DNA of 64,000 nt from Saccharothrix australiensis (GTDB lineage: Bacteria > Actinomycetota > Actinomycetes > Mycobacteriales > Pseudonocardiaceae): positions 4,861,501 to 4,925,500 of the forward strand of contig NZ_RBXO01000001.1 of the NCBI RefSeq assembly GCF_003634935.1, in the 5' to 3' direction. The translations under genes and the position numbers were made by a program. Shown in pieces: positions 1 through 8,527 of this stretch (within the stretch, counting starts at the first letter, position 1; the number at the start of each line of letters is the position of its first letter). The notes under the pieces are model-generated. The model saw nothing but the letters and a program-made list of their open reading frames with translations, did not search any database and was not told where the DNA came from.

Positions 1-3000
1 CACCGGTCGCGCCCTGCTCGGCGAGCAGGGTCGCGTGCCGCCGCCACGACGTCCCGACCGGCGGGAGCGCGCCGCCCGAACAGGCCGTGCGCAGGTCGGG
101 CAGCAGGACCCGCCACGACACGCCGTCGACCACCAGGTGGTGCACGACCACGACGAGGCGGTCCGGCACGCCCGGCGCGGTGCGCACCGCGGCCACCCGC
201 ACCACGTCGCCGGCCGCGGGGTCGAGGGAGGCCGCCAAGCGCCCGGCGACGGCCGCGATTTCTTCCTCCGCGACCTCTTCCGCCGTGACCTCTTCCTCAG
301 CGACCTCTTCCGCCGTGACCTCTTCCTCAGCGCCCTCCCCCGCGTTCACCCCGGGGTGCTCCCCCGCCGCGATCCCGTTCACCGCCCCGTGCTCAGCCCG
401 GCTCGCGGACCCGTCCCCGGACCCGCTGACGGACCCGCCGGCGGACCGGCTCACGACCTCGCTCACGACCCGCCCGGCCGGCACCGCGCCGCGCGGGCGC
501 ACCACCAGCTCGCCGTCGGCGACCACCAGGCGCAGCGCGTCGTGCCGGTCCAGCACCGCGGCCACGCCCGCGAGCAGGTTGCCCAGCGGCAGCTCCTCGT
601 CCACGCGCACCGCCGTCCACTGCGCGTACCCCGCGATGGCGCCCACGTCGGGGTTCGCGTCGAACAGCGCCCGCACGATCGGCGGCGCGGGCACGACGCC
701 CGTCGGGTCGTCCGCCACCGGCGCGGGGCCGTCGTCGACCAGCCTGCCCGCCGCCGCGAGCGACGCGAGGCTGCGCCGCGCCAGCAGGTCGCGCGGCCGC
801 AGCTCCAGGCCGTGCGCCCGGAGCCTGCTGCTGACGCTGATCGCGGTGATGCTGTCACCGCCCAGGGCGAAGAAGTCGTCGTCCACGCCGACGTGCTCCG
901 CGCCCATCACCTCGGCGACCGTCGCGCACAGCAGGCGTTCCCGCTCGGTGCCCGGCGCGCGGCCCGCGCCCGTCACCCTCGGCGCGGGCAGGGCGGCGCG
1001 GTCCAGCTTGCCGTTGACCGTGACCGGCAGCTCGTCCAGCAGGACCACCACGGCGGGCACCAGGTGGTCGGGCACCCGTTCGGCCAGCGCCGCCCGCACC
1101 GCGTCCGGCGTGAGCGCCGCGCCCGCCGCCGGCACGACGTAGCCGACCAGGCGGTGCGCCCCCGTGCCCGCGTGCACCGCCGCTGCGGCGGCGCTCACCC
1201 CGGCGACCGCGCCCAGCGCCGCCTCGACCTCGCCGACCTCCACCCGGTGGCCGCGGATCTTGACCTGCCCGTCGTGCCGCCCCAGGAACTCCAGGCCACG
1301 GCCGGGCACCCAGCGCGCCAGGTCGCCGGTGCGGTACATCCGCTCGCCGCCGCCCGCGAACGGGTCGGCCACGAACCGCTCGGCCGTGAGGCCGGGCCGG
1401 TCGAGGTAGCCGCGCGCCAGGTGCGGACCGGCCAGGTACAGCTCGCCGCGCTCGCCGTGCGGCACCGGCTGGAGCGCGTTGTCCAGCAGGTACACCCGCG
1501 TGCCCGACACCGGGAAGCCGATCGTCGGCGCGTCGCCCTCGACGCGGGCGCCGGTGCTGTCCACGGCGGCCTCGGTCGGCCCGTACATGTTGCGGGCGGC
1601 CACCCCGGACGCGGCGACCCGCCGCCACAGCGCGGGCGGCGCGGCCTCCCCGCCCAGCACGAGCAGCGCGGGCCGGTGCGGGCCGGTCAGCAGGCCCGCC
1701 TCCAGCAGCGGGGCCATCATCGACGGCGTGGTGTCCACGACGTCGATGCGGTCGCGCGCGAAGGTCGCCGCCAGCGCTTCGGCGTCCCGCGCCAGGTCGG
1801 CGTCGTAGAGGTGCAGCTCGTGCCCGAGCAGCAGCCACGACAGCTGGTCGAGGGCGGAGTCGAAGGCGAACGAGTAGGTGTGCGCGACGCGCAGCCGACG
1901 ACCGGCCGCCCGTTCCGCCTCGGCGGCGGTCACCGCCCGGTGGTGGTGCAGCAGCCGCGCGAACCCGTCGGCCCGGCCCAGCACCCCCTTGGGGCGTCCC
2001 GTCGAGCCGGAAGTGTGGATCACGTACGCCAGGTGCTCGGGGTGGCGCGGCGCGGCCAGTTCGGCGTCGGACAGCGGCCCGTCGGGCAGGGCGGCCAGCT
2101 CCGCGCGCGTGCCGGGGTCGTCCAGCGCGATGCGCCGGACCCCGGCGGGCACGGCGTCGGCCGTCGCGCCGGTGCACAGCGCGAGCACCGCGCCCGCGTC
2201 GGCCACGAGTTCGCGCAGCCGCTCCGGCGGGTGCTCCACGTCCAGCGGCAGGAATGCCGCACCGGCGACCCGCACCGCCGCCAGCGCCACCACCAGGTCG
2301 GCCTCGCGGGGCAGCGCGAGCGCCACCACGTCGTCCGGCCCCGCGCCCGCCGCCCGCAGCGCGCGGGCCAGGCGGCGCGCCCGCGCGCCGAGGTCGCGCC
2401 CGGTCAGCCGGTCCGCGCCGGCGACCAGCACGACGTCGTCCGGGCGGTGCGCGACCAGGTCGTCCAGCAGGGCGGGCAGGTCCCGCGGCTCGCCGGGCGG
2501 CGCGGGCGTCGCCCACTCCGCCAGCCGCCGCGCGCGCTCGTCCGGCCCCACCAGGTCGACGCCGCCGATCATCGGCTCGTCCGGGCCGGTCAGCGTGGTC
2601 AGCAGGGTGCGCAGGGCGGTCAGCTTGCGCTCCACCGCGGCCTGGTCGTGGGTGCGCGCGTCGACCTCGAACCCCAGCAGCAGGCCGCCGTCGCGGGTCG
2701 GCAGGACGCTCAGCCCCATGTCCTCCGGCGGTCCGCCCGCGACGTTGCGCATGACGCCGGTCGCGCCCGCGAAGTCGATGGCCAGGTCGAACGCCTTGAG
2801 GTTGATCCCCCGGCCGTGCAGCAGCGCGCCCGCGCCGGGCACGGCCAGGTCGCGCGGCAGGTTCTCGCCGCGGTAGCGCTGGTGGGCGCGCATCTCGCGC
2901 ATCAGGCCGGCCACCCGCGTGCTCAGCTCGCCCAGCCGGTCGCCGCCGCGCACCTCGACCCGCAGCGGCAGGACGTTCACCGCCATGCTCGGCGTGCGCA

Positions 3001-3895
3001 GCGCCACGCCCGTGCGGCACATCAGCGGCAGGGCGAACACGACGTCCGTGTGCCCCAGCATCCGGTGCAGGAAAGCGGCGTAGCAGGCGATCAGCACCTC
3101 GCCCCAGGTGACGCGCTCCCGTTCGGCGACGGCGCGCAGCCGCTCCACCTCGTCGGCGGGCACCACGGCGCGCGCGGTGAGCGTGCGGTCCGGCGGGCCC
3201 GCCGAGTCCGGTGCGTCGTCCAGCTCGGGCAGCGCGGCGAACCGCTCGCGCCAGTAGCGCCGGTCCTGCTCGGACCGCTCGCTCGCCAGGTAGTCGCGGT
3301 CGGCGGCGACCAGGTCCGCGAACCGGCCGAAGGTCGACGGCGGCGGTGGCGTGCCGGTCGCCAGGGCCGTGTGGTGCGCGGCGGTGCGGCGGGCCAGCAT
3401 CGCGGCGGTGTAGCCGTCGAACACCAGGTGGTGGCCGAGCTGGGTGTACCAGACCTCGCGGTCGGACAGGCGGATGACGGTGGTCGAGTACAGCTCGCGG
3501 TCCACCATCGCCCGGCACGCCTCGGCGGTGCGCGCCCGTTCGGCCTCCACGAGGGCCTGCGCCGCGGCGGCGGGGTCGGGCTCGCCGCTGACGTCCACGA
3601 TGCCGGGCAGCGCCACCGGCTCGTCGGAGACGACCTGGCGCGGGCCGTCGGGTGTGTCGAACACCCGCAGCCGCAGGCTCTCCGCCTCCTCGACGGTGGC
3701 CTGGACGGCGCGGGCGACCAGGGCGGCGTCCACGGGTTCCGCACCGGTGATCTCCACGACGTCGCCGACGACGTAGTACGGCGAGTCCGGCTCCAGCCGC
3801 TGCGCGTTCCAGATGCCCAACTGCGCGCTGGTCAGGTCGAGGACCTCCTCGACCGGTGGCGCGGCGGTGCGGTGCTGGACGTGGGCAGTGCTCAA
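1..3895 (-). CDS. Non-ribosomal peptide synthetase, C-A-PCP-E module (3' end off window)
   Basis: This is a catechol-peptide siderophore synthetase module, about 1,298 residues in the window and still open at the left edge. Reading the minus strand gives a condensation domain (about 1-440, HHLVFDG near residue 155), an adenylation domain (about 450-960, TSGSTGRPKG near 626, FAFDSALDQL near 675, MYGPTEA near 768), a carrier domain (LGGDS, Ser near 1015) and an epimerisation-type domain (HHLVVDGVSW near 1250). The start is TTG at 3895, five bases after GGAGG. No in-frame ATG is better placed. It is the last gene in this window of the dhb/uptake operon, so its C domain probably accepts 2,3-dihydroxybenzoate from the free carrier protein at 8285-8527. 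The E domain predicts a D-residue. Three pocket positions read as Asp, which hints at a basic amino acid. Substrate and module number are inference. Confidence 0.9.
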   Translation of the reverse strand, partial: MSTAHVQHRTAAPPVEEVLDLTSAQLGIWNAQRLEPDSPYYVVGDVVEITGAEPVDAALVARAVQATVEEAESLRLRVFDTPDGPRQVVSDEPVALPGIVDVSGEPDPAAAAQALVEAERARTAEACRAMVDRELYSTTVIRLSDREVWYTQLGHHLVFDGYTAAMLARRTAAHHTALATGTPPPPSTFGRFADLVAADRDYLASERSEQDRRYWRERFAALPELDDAPDSAGPPDRTLTARAVVPADEVERLRAVAERERVTWGEVLIACYAAFLHRMLGHTDVVFALPLMCRTGVALRTPSMAVNVLPLRVEVRGGDRLGELSTRVAGLMREMRAHQRYRGENLPRDLAVPGAGALLHGRGINLKAFDLAIDFAGATGVMRNVAGGPPEDMGLSVLPTRDGGLLLGFEVDARTHDQAAVERKLTALRTLLTTLTGPDEPMIGGVDLVGPDERARRLAEWATPAPPGEPRDLPALLDDLVAHRPDDVVLVAGADRLTGRDLGARARRLARALRAAGAGPDDVVALALPREADLVVALAAVRVAGAAFLPLDVEHPPERLRELVADAGAVLALCTGATADAVPAGVRRIALDDPGTRAELAALPDGPLSDAELAAPRHPEHLAYVIHTSGSTGRPKGVLGRADGFARLLHHHRAVTAAEAERAAGRRLRVAHTYSFAFDSALDQLSWLLLGHELHLYDADLARDAEALAATFARDRIDVVDTTPSMMAPLLEAGLLTGPHRPALLVLGGEAAPPALWRRVAASGVAARNMYGPTEAAVDSTGARVEGDAPTIGFPVSGTRVYLLDNALQPVPHGERGELYLAGPHLARGYLDRPGLTAERFVADPFAGGGERMYRTGDLARWVPGRGLEFLGRHDGQVKIRGHRVEVGEVEAALGAVAGVSAAAAAVHAGTGAHRLVGYVVPAAGAALTPDAVRAALAERVPDHLVPAVVVLLDELPVTVNGKLDRAALPAPRVTGAGRAPGTERERLLCATVAEVMGAEHVGVDDDFFALGGDSITAISVSSRLRAHGLELRPRDLLARRSLASLAAAGRLVDDGPAPVADDPTGVVPAPPIVRALFDANPDVGAIAGYAQWTAVRVDEELPLGNLLAGVAAVLDRHDALRLVVADGELVVRPRGAVPAGRVVSEVVSRSAGGSVSGSGDGSASRAEHGAVNGIAAGEHPGVNAGEGAEEEVTAEEVAEEEVTAEEVAEEEIAAVAGRLAASLDPAAGDVVRVAAVRTAPGVPDRLVVVVHHLVVDGVSWRVLLPDLRTACSGGALPPVGTSWRRHATLLAEQGATG
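271..330. repeat. Perfect 30-bp tandem duplication inside the NRPS epimerisation domain
   Basis: Bases 271-300 and 301-330 are identical, and a diverged partial copy precedes them at about 258-270. The period is a multiple of three. The NRPS frame therefore stays open and reads as a Glu-rich repeat (EEEVTAEEVA twice) at about residues 1188-1208, in a loop between the PCP and the HHxxxDG motif. It looks like a recent in-frame expansion of a surface linker. Confidence 0.9.
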
Positions 3896-4330
3896 CTCGC
3901 CCTCCTGGGAGTACTCGGTCGTCGTGCCGCGGCTAGGGCTCGGGCACGAGCGTGGGTGGGAGACGGCGTGGCGGGAGGCGGCGTAGTGGGAGGCGGCGTA
4001 GCGGGGGACGACGTGGGTGGAACGACGTGGCGCGGAACGGTCCGCCGGGTCGGCCCGGCCCCGACCCGCCCGACCCGGACAGGCCCGACTCGAACAGGCC
4101 CGGCAGAGATCGGCCCGGCCCGAACCCGCTCGACCCGGACCGGGCCGGCTCGACCCGGCCTGCCGCGGTCGGAAGCCACCCGGACCGGGCCTGCGCGCGG
4201 GGACCTGAGCCGGATCTCCCCGACCCGGACCGGCCGGGCGCACGGCCACCCGCCGCGGACCGGCGGCCCGCCCGCCCGGCCCGGACCGCGCCACGCGCCG
4301 CCGGGACGTGCGGCGCGGCCGGCTGCGTCC
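3896..4330. repeat. Gene-free spacer with two blocks of GC-rich imperfect repeats
   Basis: This is the only long spacer inside the siderophore operon. Around 3961-4030 there are about five imperfect 14-15-bp copies of a unit like GGCGTAGTGGGAGGC. Around 4060-4190 a second block is built on CCCGACCCGGAC and GGCCCGGC variants. Short frames here are Pro/Thr- or Arg/Gly-rich and look like no protein. The RNA could fold strongly between the permease stop and the NRPS start, so it may separate expression of transport and synthetase genes. That role is inferred. Confidence 0.6.
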
Positions 4331-5353
4331 TCATGTGCGCCGCACCTCCCTGGCCAGCAGCCAGATCAGGTAGCACCCGCCGATCGCCGTGCTCACCACG
4401 CCCACCGGCAGCGCCACGGGCGCGAGCAGCACCTGCGCGAGCAGGTCCGCCCCCTGGAGCAGCAGCGCCCCGGTCAGCGCGGCGGGCAACAGCGGGATGC
4501 CGGGCGCGCGGGCCAGCCGACGCCCGATCTGCGGCGCGGCCAGCGCGATGAACGCGATCGGGCCGGCCACGGCGGTCACGGTCGCGGTGCAGCCGACGCC
4601 GATCAGCACCAGCTGGAGGCGCAGCCGCTCCACCCGCACACCGGTCGTGACCGCGACGGCCGTGCCCAGCGCCGCCTGGTGCAACGCCCGCGACAGCAGG
4701 GCCAGCAGCACGAACAGCACGGCGATGACCGCGAACGGGATGCCCAGGTCGCCCCAGCCGACGCCGTTGAGGGAGCCCGCGCTCCACCCGACGGCGGCGA
4801 TCGCGACCTCCAGCTCGGCCCGCAGCACGATCCACGAGTTCAGCGCGGTCAGGATGGCGTTGACGGCGATGCCGATCACCACCAGCCGCAGGCCGGACAG
4901 CCCGCCGCCCAGCGACAGCAGGTACACCGCCGCCGCGGCGAGCACGCCGCCCACCACCGAGCCCACCGTCAACTGCGCGGACGTGCCGGCCAGCAGGGTG
5001 ATCACGGCCAGCGCGCCGGTGTACGCGCCCGCGTCGAGGCCGATGATGTCCGGGCTGCCCATCGGGTTGCGGGTGACGTTCTGGAAGATCGCACCCGCCA
5101 CGCCGAGCGCCGCGCCGAACACCAGGCCGGCGAGCACGCGCGGGAGCCGCCACTCGCGGATCACCACGTTCGCGCCGCCGCGCGCGCCGCCGAGCGCCTC
5201 GACCACCTTCGCCGGGCTCGCCCACGTCGCGCCGTGGCACAGGCCGAGCAGGGCCAGGCCGGCCAGCACCGGGACCAGCACGGCGAGCAGCACCAGCGTC
5301 CGCCGCCCGACCCGGACGGAGAGGCCGCCGCGGCGGAGCACGACCGCGTTCAC
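4331..5353 (-). CDS. FecCD-family ferric-siderophore ABC permease (second)
   Basis: This is a 340-residue integral membrane subunit of an iron-siderophore ABC importer. About ten hydrophobic segments are readable, starting with TLVLLAVLVPVLAGLALLGL. The family signature RLPRVLAGLVFGAALGVAGA is near residues 75-95, followed by NPMGSPDIIGLDAGA. Length matches FecD/FepG (about 330-350). The GTG start at 5353 overlaps the stop of the upstream permease by 4 bp; extending further upstream gives only Arg/Gly-rich nonsense. It should pair with the permease at 5350-6348 as a heterodimer receiving substrate from the lipoprotein at 6345-7343. No ATPase subunit is visible in the window, so it must come from elsewhere. 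Confidence 0.93.
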   Translation of the reverse strand: MNAVVLRRGGLSVRVGRRTLVLLAVLVPVLAGLALLGLCHGATWASPAKVVEALGGARGGANVVIREWRLPRVLAGLVFGAALGVAGAIFQNVTRNPMGSPDIIGLDAGAYTGALAVITLLAGTSAQLTVGSVVGGVLAAAAVYLLSLGGGLSGLRLVVIGIAVNAILTALNSWIVLRAELEVAIAAVGWSAGSLNGVGWGDLGIPFAVIAVLFVLLALLSRALHQAALGTAVAVTTGVRVERLRLQLVLIGVGCTATVTAVAGPIAFIALAAPQIGRRLARAPGIPLLPAALTGALLLQGADLLAQVLLAPVALPVGVVSTAIGGCYLIWLLAREVRRT

Positions 5354-6348
5354 AGCGCCGCCTCCCCGTACCGCCGGACCGCCCAGATCAGCACCGGGCC
5401 GCCGAGGAACGCGGTCACGATGGCGACCGGCACCTCGCCGGTGGGCAGCAGGACCCGCGACCCGATGTCGGACACCAGCAGCAGGATCGGCCCGAGCACG
5501 GCCGCGTAGGCGAGCAGCCACGGCACCGACGCGCCCGCCGCGCGGCGCGCGAGGTGCGGCACGATCAGGCCGACGAACAGGATCGGACCGGCCACGGCCG
5601 TCGCCGCGCCGGCCAGCACGGTGATCAGCAGCAGGGTCAGCCCGCGGACCACGGCGACGTTCGCGCCCAGCGTGTGCGCCACGGCCTCGCCGAGTGCCAC
5701 CGCGTCGAGCTGCCTGCCCAGCAGCAGCGCGCCGACCAGGGCCACCGCGATCACCAGCAGCGGCAGGCCCATCGCGGACTGCTCGCGGCCGGCCAGCGAG
5801 CCGACCGACCAGAACCGGAACTGGTCGAACACGTCGGGCAGCAGCAGGCGCAGCCCCAGCGTCACGCCCGCGAGCACCGAGCTGAGCGCCACGCCGGTGA
5901 GCACGAGCCGCAGCGGCGACCGGCGGCCGACCGCGTAGACCAGCGCGACCGCCGCCACCGCGCCGACCGCCGCGAGGCCGAGTTCGGCGGCGGCGGAACC
6001 GGCGAAGCCGAGCGCCGAGCCGACGGCGATCGCGAACCCGGAACCCGCGGTGACGCCCAGCACGCCGGGCTCGGCCAGCGGGTTGCGCGACAGCACCTGG
6101 ATCAGCACGCCCGCCACGGCGAGCGCGGCGCCCGCGCCCGCGGCCAGCAGCGCGCGCGGCGCCCGGATGTCCCACACCACCACGTGGTCGCTGGACGCGT
6201 CGCGGTCCAGCAGGGCGCGCACGACCTCCGCGGGCGGGATCGCGTGCGCGCCGACCCCGATGCTGACGACCGCCACCCCGGCCAGCAGGACGAGCGCGGC
6301 GGCCAGCAGGGCCACCCGCCCGCCCTGCCGCCGACGGGTGGCCGTCAC
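5350..6348 (-). CDS. FecCD-family ferric-siderophore ABC permease (first)
   Basis: This is a 332-residue membrane permease of the FecCD family. It contains the characteristic stretch DIRAPRALLAAGAGAALAVA followed by NPLAEPGVLGVTAG, and later AGPILFVGLIVPHLARR, which sits at the ATPase-contact loop of the family. GTG at 6348 is inside the GTGA overlap with the stop of the binding-protein gene, which argues for tight translational coupling. The neighbour order (binding protein, permease, permease) is the classic FepBDG-like layout. The two permeases are clearly different in sequence, as expected for a heterodimer and not for a recent duplication. Confidence 0.93.
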   Translation of the reverse strand: MTATRRRQGGRVALLAAALVLLAGVAVVSIGVGAHAIPPAEVVRALLDRDASSDHVVVWDIRAPRALLAAGAGAALAVAGVLIQVLSRNPLAEPGVLGVTAGSGFAIAVGSALGFAGSAAAELGLAAVGAVAAVALVYAVGRRSPLRLVLTGVALSSVLAGVTLGLRLLLPDVFDQFRFWSVGSLAGREQSAMGLPLLVIAVALVGALLLGRQLDAVALGEAVAHTLGANVAVVRGLTLLLITVLAGAATAVAGPILFVGLIVPHLARRAAGASVPWLLAYAAVLGPILLLVSDIGSRVLLPTGEVPVAIVTAFLGGPVLIWAVRRYGEAAL

Positions 6349-7343
6349 CGGTTCAGCAGCGGTGCGAACGCCTGGTCGACCGCGTCCAGCGTGGTCATGG
6401 CCGCCCGGTAGGTCGCGGCCTCGGTGTAGCGGAACGCGTAGGTCCGCCCCGCCTTGACCGCGGGCAGGTTCTTCCACAGCTCCGAGTCCAGGACGTACTT
6501 CACCGGTGCGGGCGGCGTGCCGTCGGGGTTGACCGAGTAGGTGATGGCGTCGGCCTCGCCGAACGCCGTCGTCAGCTCCTCGATCGACGGGTACTCGCTG
6601 ACGTCCTTCGAGCCGCCGCCCTTGACCTTGACCTCGCCGTAGTAGTTCGCGCCGACGTCCTGGGCGATGTTGGTGCCCCACGAGCCGTTGAACTCGCGCT
6701 GGAAGTTGCCCTTGGCGACCTCGCCGTACGCGCCCACGTGCCCGAGCTTGAGCCGCGGCAGCACGGCGGCGTACTTCTCGGCGATCTTGGCCGCCTTGTC
6801 CTGGTAGGTGGCGCGGACGGAGTCGAACTGCGCCAGCGCGCCCGCCGCGTCGGCCTGCTTGCGGGACAGGTCGCGCCAGGCCGACGGGATCGACGGGCCG
6901 ATCGCCACGACGGGCGCGACGGCCTCCAGCCGCTTGAGGTCGATGTCGGCCAGCACGGGCTTGGGCACGCCGATGACGATCAGGTCCGGCTCGGCCTGGG
7001 CGATGGCCTCGTAGTTGGTCTCGGTCGCCAGCTCGCCGGCCACCTTGGGCAGCTGGTCGTACTTGGCCCGGTCCTCGGGCCCCATCAGCGGCAGCCCGCG
7101 CTGCCAGGTGGAGATGCCCACCAGCGGCGCGCCCGCCTCCAGCAGCGCGGGCACCGCGTACCCGGTGGCGACCACGCGCTCGGGCTTGGCGGGGATCGTG
7201 ATGTCGCCGTTGTCGGCCTTGAAGACCCTGGTCTGGGCGGACTCGGCGGGCGGCTGCTCGGTGCCGCCGGAGCCGCAGCCCGCGACGAGGGCGAACGCGA
7301 GCGCGAACGCGCCGGCGAATCTGGAGGTGCGGGCGATGGACAT
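6345..7343 (-). CDS. Iron-siderophore substrate-binding lipoprotein
   Basis: This is a periplasmic-binding-protein-like lipoprotein of 332 residues that captures the ferric siderophore outside the membrane. The N-terminus is basic then hydrophobic (FAGAFALAFALVAGC), with a lipobox LVAGC at about residues 19-23. The mature part has the FepB/FhuD features: RVVATGYAVPALLEAG near the first lobe and IAQAEPDLIVIG, ending with a helix that contributes to the second lobe. The ATG at 7343 is six bases after GAGGAA; a GTG 13 codons upstream lacks this site. The gene follows the reductase by 54 bp and overlaps the first permease by 4 bp. Confidence 0.93.
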   Translation of the reverse strand: MSIARTSRFAGAFALAFALVAGCGSGGTEQPPAESAQTRVFKADNGDITIPAKPERVVATGYAVPALLEAGAPLVGISTWQRGLPLMGPEDRAKYDQLPKVAGELATETNYEAIAQAEPDLIVIGVPKPVLADIDLKRLEAVAPVVAIGPSIPSAWRDLSRKQADAAGALAQFDSVRATYQDKAAKIAEKYAAVLPRLKLGHVGAYGEVAKGNFQREFNGSWGTNIAQDVGANYYGEVKVKGGGSKDVSEYPSIEELTTAFGEADAITYSVNPDGTPPAPVKYVLDSELWKNLPAVKAGRTYAFRYTEAATYRAAMTTLDAVDQAFAPLLNR

Positions 7344-7397
7344 GGGTGTTCCTCGGGATCTGCTCGTGCAGGCGGCGGTCATCGTGCGTGCGGAAGG

Positions 7398-8288
7398 TCA
7401 GTGGTCGTGCTCGTCGTGCTCGTGATCGTGGTGCTCGTGCTCGTGGTCGTCGTCGAAGTCGGCGACGCCGCGCTTCCAGTAGCCGGTGATGTCGTGGTCG
7501 TCCTTGGCCAGGCGCAGCTCGTCGCGCACCCAGCGGCGCAGCGGCTTGATCGCGCCCGCCTCGCCCGCGACCCACACGTAGACGCGTTCGCCCTCGGGGA
7601 CGGACACCGCGCGCACGGCGTCGGCCAGCAGGTCGCCGGTGCCGGGCGGCGCGTCGCCGCGGTGCAGCCAGCGCACCTCGACGTGCTCGGGCGCGGACAG
7701 CGGGATCTCCTCCGCCGCGTCGGCGACCTCGATGAACGCCCAGCCGCGCGCGGTGCGGGGCAGCTCCTCCAGCCACCGCGCGATGGCGGGCAGCGCGGTG
7801 AGGTCGCCCGCGAGCAGGTAGCGGTCGTAGTGGTGCGGCACGATCAGCCCGCCGGGCGGGCCGGCGACGTGCGCGACCGCGCCCGGTTCGACCGCGCGCG
7901 CCCAGTCCGCGCCCAGCCCGCCGTCGTGCAGGGCGATGTCGATGTCGAGTTCGCCGGTCGCCGGGTCGTAGCGGCGCACGGTGTACTCGCGGGACGTCGG
8001 CGACGGCCGCGGCCAGCGCAGCATGTCGCCGTCCTGCTCGGGCAGGCGCAGCGTGCCGTCCGGTTCGGGGAAGATCAGCTTGACGTGCTCGTCCGGCGAG
8101 TGCGCCTCGAAGCCCGCCGTGCCGGGTCCGCCCAGGGTGATCCGCACCAGGCCGGAGCCGACCTGCTCCGTCCGCACCACCTCGGTGGTGCGGATGCGGA
8201 TCGGGTAGGGCACCTTCTCCGCGCTGCGGCCGGCGCGGACCTCGGCGATGCGCTCCAGGTGGCGGTGCCGGTGGTCGACGCGGCTCAC
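7398..8288 (-). CDS. Siderophore-interacting protein (ferric-siderophore reductase)
   Basis: This is a cytoplasmic flavin-dependent reductase of the SIP/ViuB family, 296 residues, that releases iron from imported ferric siderophore. The flavin-binding motif appears as SREYTVRRYDPATGELDID, and the SIP C-terminal domain continues through YLLAGDLTALPAIARWLEEL and VWVAGEAGAIKPLRRWVRDEL. The GTG start overlaps the carrier-protein stop as GTGA. The protein ends in a His/Asp/Glu tail (DDDHEHEHHDHEHDEHDH), longer than the family core and suited to metal binding. Synthesis, uptake and iron release are thus encoded together. Confidence 0.92.
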   Translation of the reverse strand: MSRVDHRHRHLERIAEVRAGRSAEKVPYPIRIRTTEVVRTEQVGSGLVRITLGGPGTAGFEAHSPDEHVKLIFPEPDGTLRLPEQDGDMLRWPRPSPTSREYTVRRYDPATGELDIDIALHDGGLGADWARAVEPGAVAHVAGPPGGLIVPHHYDRYLLAGDLTALPAIARWLEELPRTARGWAFIEVADAAEEIPLSAPEHVEVRWLHRGDAPPGTGDLLADAVRAVSVPEGERVYVWVAGEAGAIKPLRRWVRDELRLAKDDHDITGYWKRGVADFDDDHEHEHHDHEHDEHDH

Positions 8289-8527
8289 GAGTCCGCTCCC
8301 AGCAGCGCGGTCCAGTGCCCGAGGCTGGGCTGCTCGGCCAGGTCCGCGAACTCCAGGCCGGTCGCGCCGGCGGCGCGCCAGCGCTCGACCAGGCTCATGA
8401 TGCGCATCGAGTCGAGACCGAGGTCCTGGAGGTCGGCGTCGGGCGCGAGGTCGGCGGGGTCGCACCCGAGCAGCTCCGCGACGTCGGCGCGGACCCGCTC
8501 GGCGGGCAGTGACGGTGTGGTGCTCAT
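8285..8527 (-). CDS. Stand-alone aryl carrier protein for 2,3-dihydroxybenzoate
   Basis: This small acyl-carrier-like protein of 80 residues should hold dihydroxybenzoate as a phosphopantetheine thioester. The attachment site reads [16 protein letters not shown], with Ser at about residue 45. In Gram-negative EntB and Bacillus DhbB the same domain is fused behind the isochorismatase; here it is a separate gene whose ATG lies inside the isochorismatase stop (ATGA). That gives close to equal translation of the two split parts. It should be loaded by the ligase at 9196-10833 and unloaded by the condensation domain of the NRPS. Confidence 0.9.
   Translation of the reverse strand: MSTTPSLPAERVRADVAELLGCDPADLAPDADLQDLGLDSMRIMSLVERWRAAGATGLEFADLAEQPSLGHWTALLGADS

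Noticed and set aside
3892-4179. A 95-codon minus-strand frame ending in a TTGA overlap with the NRPS start
   Set aside because: Its sequence is only Arg/Gly/Pro/Thr repeats made by the GC-rich repeat blocks, with no family resemblance; the overlap is probably chance.
35-5509. A very long open frame of about 1,800 codons on the plus strand
   Set aside because: It is Arg/Gln/His-rich, has no motif and lies opposite the NRPS and FecCD genes. Long antisense frames are common in high-GC DNA where the third-position bias removes stop codons.
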